This document shows, piece by piece, positions 57,350-60,541 of a stretch of 60,541 nucleotides of DNA. The translations under genes were made by a program, and so were the position numbers. The stretch comes from Selenomonas sp. (GTDB lineage Bacteria > Bacillota > Negativicutes > Selenomonadales > Selenomonadaceae). The stretch spans positions 1 through 60,541 of the forward strand of contig JALEZZ010000022.1 of assembly GCA_022773585.1 (NCBI GenBank), written 5' to 3'. The stretch's first letter is position 1; each line of letters starts with the position of its first letter. The notes beneath the pieces are model-generated. The model did not search any database. It saw nothing but the letters and a program-made list of their open reading frames with translations, and had not been told where the DNA came from.

Positions 57350-57757
57350 ATGGATAGCATTTCCCTGAAAATGCCGGTCACGGTCAAAGCGAAGTTGACG
57401 GAGAAGTTGAAAGAGCGTCTCCTTAAAGAGCTCGAAGACAATCTGTCCCACGTCGTTCTGGAGCTGCAGCAGATCAACATCCAGGAGCAGCGCGTCCTGA
57501 AGGAGAACGAGGCGGCGGGCCCGCAGGCGGCGCAGGCCATCCATGCCCATTTCGCCGAGGAGCGCCAGAAGCGCGAGCAGTTCCGCGCGGAGACGACGAA
57601 GCGCAGGGACGACCTCGAGAAACTCGCCATCGGCGCGGAAATCGTGCAGGGCACGCTCGAACGCCAGGTCGAGGTCCATGTCGGCGACAACATGCGCGAA
57701 CTCATGAATGTGGAAGTGCTGGTGGAAGATGATAAAATCGTCGCAATCCGGGGCTGA
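57350..57757 (+). CDS. ylqD: YlqD-family protein
   Basis: This is a 135-residue, helical and coiled-coil-prone protein starting MDSISLKMPVTVKAKLTEKL. The position between the KH gene and rimM and the QQINIQEQRVLKENE coiled segment match YlqD, whose function is unknown. It is preceded by a 110-bp gap with no strong terminator. Ribosome binding site GGAGGAAA. The 3-prime end overlaps rimM. Confidence 0.8.
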   Translation: MDSISLKMPVTVKAKLTEKLKERLLKELEDNLSHVVLELQQINIQEQRVLKENEAAGPQAAQAIHAHFAEERQKREQFRAETTKRRDDLEKLAIGAEIVQGTLERQVEVHVGDNMRELMNVEVLVEDDKIVAIRG

Positions 57758-58298
57758 AAACCGCCACCTGCCGCCGAAAGGCCGCATCACGATCGGCCGC
57801 GTCGGGGCGCCACAGGGCGTGCGCGGCGAACTGCGCGTCGTGCCGCTGACGGATTTTCCCGAGCGCTTCGAAGGTCTCGAGGAGGTCATGGTCGGCGATG
57901 AACTGCTGCACGTCGAAAGCGTGCGCTATCACAAGCAGTTCGTCCTGATGAAGTTCCGCGAGTACGCGGTGCGCGAGGACGCGCGGGAGCTGACGGGGCG
58001 GCTGCTGACGGTCGCCCGCGAGGATGCCGCGCCGCTGGGCGAGGGCGAGTTCTATACGTTCGACATCATCGGGCTCCATGTTTTTGATATGGCTGGCGCG
58101 GAGCTCGGCGTCGTGGAAAACGTGCTGCGCACGGGCTCGAACGACGTCTATCAGGCGCGCGGCAAAGATGGAAAGGAGCTCCTGATCCCGGCGCTCAAGG
58201 CCGTCGTGAAGGAAATCGATGTCAAGGGCGGCCGGATGACCGTGGAGCTGCCGGATGTCCTCGAAGACACGCAGGAGGCGCCGTCCGATGCGGATTGA
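57729..58298 (+). CDS. rimM: Ribosome maturation factor RimM
   Basis: This 189-residue protein binds S19 during 30S assembly. The N-terminal RimM domain has ITIGRVGAPQGVRGELRVVP, and the C-terminal PRC barrel has DIIGLHVFD and ELLIPALKAVVKEID. ATG 57729, inside the end of ylqD, is the most plausible start. It overlaps trmD by 11 bp. Confidence 0.93.
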   Translation: MIKSSQSGAENRHLPPKGRITIGRVGAPQGVRGELRVVPLTDFPERFEGLEEVMVGDELLHVESVRYHKQFVLMKFREYAVREDARELTGRLLTVAREDAAPLGEGEFYTFDIIGLHVFDMAGAELGVVENVLRTGSNDVYQARGKDGKELLIPALKAVVKEIDVKGGRMTVELPDVLEDTQEAPSDAD

Positions 58299-59019
58299 TG
58301 TCATCACGATTTTCCCGGAGATGTTCGAGGGGCCGTTCGGTGCGAGCATCACGAAGCGCGCGGTCGAAAAGGGCATCCTCGACATCCATCTGACGAATTT
58401 CCGCGATTTTTCGTTCGACAAACACCACCATGTCGACGATTCGCCGTTCGGCGGCGGCGCGGGCATGGTGCTGAAACCGGAACCGATGTACCGCGCCGTT
58501 CGGGATGTGCTGGCGAAAACGGCCGCATTCGACGGCCAGCGGCGGGTGCTCATTATGGATCCGTCGGGACCCACGTTCACGCAGGAGAAGGCGAAGGAGC
58601 TCGCAACGTATGAGCAATTGGTCTTTATCTGCGGCCATTATGAGGGCTTTGATGCGCGCATTTACGGGCTCGCGGATGAGGCCGTGTCGATTGGCGACTA
58701 CGTGCTGACAGGCGGGGAACTGCCTGCCATGGTCGTGACGGATGCGGTGTCGCGCATGCTGCCGGGCGTGCTCGGCGATGCGGAGTCGGCGCCGACGGAT
58801 TCGTTTTACGACGGCCTGCTCGGCTACCCGCAGTACACGCGGCCGCGGGAGTTCGAGGGGATGGCTGTCCCCGACGTCCTGATTTCGGGCGACCACGCGA
58901 AGATCCGTCAGTGGCGGAGGGAGCAGGCGCTGCTCGCAACGAAGAAGTGGCGGCCGGATCTGCTGGAGAAGGCGGAGATGACGGAAAAAGAACGCGCGTG
59001 GCTTCGGGAGCAAGAATGA
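58288..59019 (+). CDS. trmD: tRNA (guanine-N1-)-methyltransferase
   Basis: TrmD methylates G37 of tRNAs, preventing frameshifting. The 243-residue SPOUT enzyme begins MRIDVITIFPEMFEGPFG, has FGGGAGMVLKPEP and the knot VSIGDYVLTGGELPAMVV. ATG 58288 follows CAGGAGG. rplS, which usually follows trmD, is not here; a long palindromic repeat follows instead. Confidence 0.96.
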   Translation: MRIDVITIFPEMFEGPFGASITKRAVEKGILDIHLTNFRDFSFDKHHHVDDSPFGGGAGMVLKPEPMYRAVRDVLAKTAAFDGQRRVLIMDPSGPTFTQEKAKELATYEQLVFICGHYEGFDARIYGLADEAVSIGDYVLTGGELPAMVVTDAVSRMLPGVLGDAESAPTDSFYDGLLGYPQYTRPREFEGMAVPDVLISGDHAKIRQWRREQALLATKKWRPDLLEKAEMTEKERAWLREQE

Positions 59020-59039
59020 AGCGTGTCACGGATACAATA

Positions 59040-59244
59040 GGCTCCCTCTCAGAGGGAGCTGCTGAGCGAAGCGAAGCTGAGGGAGTCTCACAAGATTGGT
59101 ACTGGAGATGTACGATTGTGATTTATGCGGGCGACGAAAGGGCAATTGCGTAGCCCGCGCAAGAAACAATCATGCATCTCATATTGCGTGCTTGTGAGAC
59201 TCCCTCAGTCAGCTTCGCTGACAGCCCCCTCTGAGAGGGGGCCT
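59040..59244. repeat. Paired REP-like repeats forming one long hairpin
   Basis: A repeat in plus orientation (59040-59095, GGCTCCCTCTCAGAGGGAGC and GAGGGAGTCTCACAAG) and one in minus orientation (59190-59244, CTTGTGAGACTCCCTC and GCCCCCTCTGAGAGGGGGCC) are inverted. The intervening sequence is also self-complementary (GAGATGTACGATTGTG against CAATCATGCATCTC, GCGGGC against GCCCGC), so the whole 205 nt can fold into one imperfect hairpin. No gene lies inside. Confidence 0.8.
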
Positions 59245-59283
59245 TGTCTTTGATGGAAGGTTAACTTTGCAGGCTTTTCAGAG

Positions 59284-59312
59284 TTGACGCCTCTCTTCCT
59301 CCCGTCTATAAT
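59284..59312 (+). promoter_or_regulatory. Promoter of bioY
   Basis: TTGACG (59284-59289), 17 bp, TATAAT (59307-59312), 34 bp before the ATG. GGTTAAC at 59259 and GTTGAC at 59283 might be parts of a BirA operator, but the match is weak. Confidence 0.8.
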
Positions 59313-59345
59313 AGAAGGGAAATCATTGTTAGGAAGGGATTTTTG

Positions 59346-59909
59346 ATGCAAATGGTACGTTCTCAGGCAAAGGCGGGCTTTACCGTCCGCGATATGACGA
59401 AGATGGCGGTGTGCCTGGCGTTCTGCATGGTGTCGGCGTTCATTTCGTTCCCGCTGCCGATGACGCCGGGGCTCGTGACGGCGCTGACGATCGCGCTCGA
59501 TGTGACGGCGTTCGTGCTGTCGCCGAAGCTGACGTTCATCACGGTGGTGGCGTATGTGGTGCTCGGGGCGGTTGGACTGCCGATCTTTCCGGGCGGCATG
59601 GGCGGCCTCGGAAGGCTGTTCGGGCCGACGGGCGGTTTCTATATGGGCTGGCCGTTTGTGTGCGCGATCGTGAGTTGGCTGGCGGCAGGGCATGCGCCGT
59701 CGTTCAAGCGGTATGCGGCCATTGCAATCATCGCGGGGATTCCGCTGACGTATGTGGGCGGGATTGCGTCGATGATGATGGTGCTGCATGTGGATCTCGT
59801 GAAGGCGCTGATGATGGCGGCGGTGCCGTTTATTCCGGGAGATGTTATGAAGGCGCTGATTTCGGCGTTTATTGCGGTGCGGGTCAATAAGATGTTGAAG
59901 AAGGCTTGA
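59346..59909 (+). CDS. bioY: Biotin ECF transporter S component BioY
   Basis: This 187-residue membrane protein with six helices binds biotin and works alone or with EcfAT modules. FPLPMTPGLVTALTIALDV, GLPIFPGGMGGLGRLFGPTG and GFYMGWPFVCAIV are the typical BioY segments. ATG 59346 follows AGGAAGGG. No bio or ecf genes are adjacent. The gene appears monocistronic. Confidence 0.93.
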   Translation: MQMVRSQAKAGFTVRDMTKMAVCLAFCMVSAFISFPLPMTPGLVTALTIALDVTAFVLSPKLTFITVVAYVVLGAVGLPIFPGGMGGLGRLFGPTGGFYMGWPFVCAIVSWLAAGHAPSFKRYAAIAIIAGIPLTYVGGIASMMMVLHVDLVKALMMAAVPFIPGDVMKALISAFIAVRVNKMLKKA

Positions 59910-60024
59910 GGCTCGCGAAGGTTCGTTCGTGGTCGCGGGAAGGCGGGGGCTTCCCGAAGATTGGTTTGGCAACGCGGAGAAAGAGGGGGCGCGCAGAGAA
60001 TGAGTTCGAGGCGCGGAGGCGCGC

Positions 60025-60053
60025 TTGAAAAATGGATGGGTTTCGGGTATAAT
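60025..60053 (+). promoter_or_regulatory. Promoter facing the small-peptide gene
   Basis: TTGAAA (60025-60030), 17 bp, TATAAT (60048-60053). No gene with a supported start lies downstream on this strand; transcription would run antisense into the 25-residue peptide gene. Confidence 0.7.
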
Positions 60054-60059
60054 GAGGGC

Positions 60060-60196
60060 AAAGAGAGTAGCAGATGTTTTGGACGGCATCAGCTCTCCCT
60101 CAAATTCCTTTTTAGGTGAGAAGGGGCTTCTGCATCGACCTTTGTCAAAGCTCCTTTCCAATCATCGCAGCAACTCTTTCAGTAAGCTGGAACTTA
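60060..60196 (+). ncRNA. Candidate antisense RNA to the small peptide mRNA
   Basis: Transcripts from the TATAAT at 60048 would start near 60060 with AGAGAGTAGCAGATG and proceed towards the 3-prime end of the peptide mRNA. The 3-prime end is not clear from sequence, so the coordinate 60196 is only the point where it would reach the peptide stop codon. The role as antitoxin is inferred from the layout. Confidence 0.35.
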
Positions 60197-60271
60197 CTTC
60201 AAAAGCTGCAAGACACCAATCACAATCTGTGCGAAAGTCAGCACGAGTGCTATCTTTTCGTAAGTGCTCAT
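60194..60271 (-). CDS. 25-residue holin-like hydrophobic peptide (putative type I toxin)
   Basis: The peptide MSTYEKIALVLTFAQIVIGV continues LQLLK. It has a short polar N-terminus, one hydrophobic helix and a C-terminal lysine. This matches the putative holin-like toxin peptides that begin MSTYE in Firmicutes, which are related in style to TxpA/BsrG-type toxins. The ribosome binding site AGGAGGTG is near-perfect, 6 bases before the ATG. A TATACT -10 lies on the minus strand at 60326-60321, giving a leader of about 40 bases. The AT content is higher than the neighbours. Toxicity is inferred. Confidence 0.7.
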   Translation of the reverse strand: MSTYEKIALVLTFAQIVIGVLQLLK

Positions 60272-60367
60272 GGTATCACCTCCTGGTCGGGAGAGTGACG
60301 CATCTGCTACTCTACGGAACAGTATAGCACGAGTGCTGGCTTTTTGCTATGTGTGGATAAAAATTGA

Positions 60368-60400
60368 CCCGCTGCATGTGGTGTGCAGCGGGTTTTCTTT
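60368..60400. terminator. Terminator hairpin
   Basis: CCCGCTGCA and TGCAGCGGG form a 9-bp stem followed by TTTTCTTT on the plus strand; the minus strand has TCAATTTTTA. It could serve either direction. Confidence 0.8.
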
Positions 60401-60424
60401 AGGAAGCGATGATTAAAGACGGTA

Positions 60425-60540
60425 GTCCAGATTGGCGCAGATTTTCTGTTCCTATCTAGGAGACAAACCGCAGGCGTAGCAGAGCTACGTCGAGGATTTG
60501 TCGACGACGAGAGGACAGAAAAGATGCGTCAAGATGGGCT
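60425..60540. repeat. 116-nt nested palindrome at the window edge
   Basis: Pairs from outside in: AGTCCAGATTGGCGC with GCGTCAAGATGGGCT (imperfect), TTTTCTGTTCC (60443-60453) with GGACAGAAAA (60513-60522), GACAAA (60462-60467) with TTTGTC (60497-60502), and CGTAGC/GCTACG around AGA at the tip. The sequence can fold into one hairpin. It may continue beyond the window. No gene is seen in it. Confidence 0.6.
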
Positions 60541-60541
60541 G

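Noticed and set aside
59259..59288. BirA operator upstream of bioY
   Set aside because: Only GTTAAC and GTTGAC cores are seen, and their flanks and orientation do not fit the usual palindrome.

Overview
The window looks like a chromosomal segment of a high-GC, Firmicutes-type anaerobe, most likely a Negativicute of the Selenomonas/Mitsuokella group. The reasons are: the ylxM-ffh-rpsP-KH-ylqD-rimM-trmD order; TTG and GTG starts behind strong GGAGG ribosome binding sites; a PhoP-type box; a stand-alone IMP cyclohydrolase; and a dense family of CCCTCTCAGAGGG-type intergenic palindromes. The assignment rests on gene order and sequence style only. No rRNA, tRNA or CRISPR array was seen.

Layout. 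336-2051: phosphate operon (DUF47 + PiT) behind a three-repeat PhoP-like box. 2237-6325: alpha/beta hydrolase, two small unknown genes, a VanW-domain protein and a DeoR regulator, with a candidate small RNA in the gap before it. 6364-12158: purine operon purE-purF-purM-purN-IMP cyclohydrolase-purD. 12437-21487: EAL protein, M29 aminopeptidase, IMP dehydrogenase of the Tritrichomonas-like type, an OmpR/histidine kinase pair with thiE, and two unknown genes. 21512-26918: clpB behind a TTTGAC palindrome, a VOC protein and ligA.

27022-43549 is a lower-GC variable island. It holds two tandem two-domain glycosyltransferases, FdtA/FdtB nucleotide-sugar genes, an AAA-ATPase/nuclease, a broken and an intact GNAT, an ACP-SDR-KASIII trio, a CDP-glycerol-transferase-like protein, two Rpn nuclease copies (one broken), a HAD phosphatase and a broken nucleotidyltransferase. 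It ends with a TPP riboswitch whose gene is gone, fused to an SDR fragment and a second KASIII. The island reads as a surface or flagellar glycan locus that makes an acylated 3-amino-3,6-dideoxyhexose and is being reshuffled.

43676-54736: rpmB, a translationally coupled FIST - GGDEF - B12 radical SAM operon, an AGCS symporter, an unknown gene, potABCD and a D,D-carboxypeptidase. 54834-59019: the SRP/ribosome-maturation operon. Then follow a 205-nt intergenic hairpin, bioY, and at 60025-60330 a compact locus encoding a 25-residue hydrophobic peptide opposed by a convergent promoter, which looks like a type I toxin-antitoxin module. A further long hairpin closes the window.

At least a dozen copies of a modular palindromic repeat sit between genes, with one conserved head and several alternative tails.
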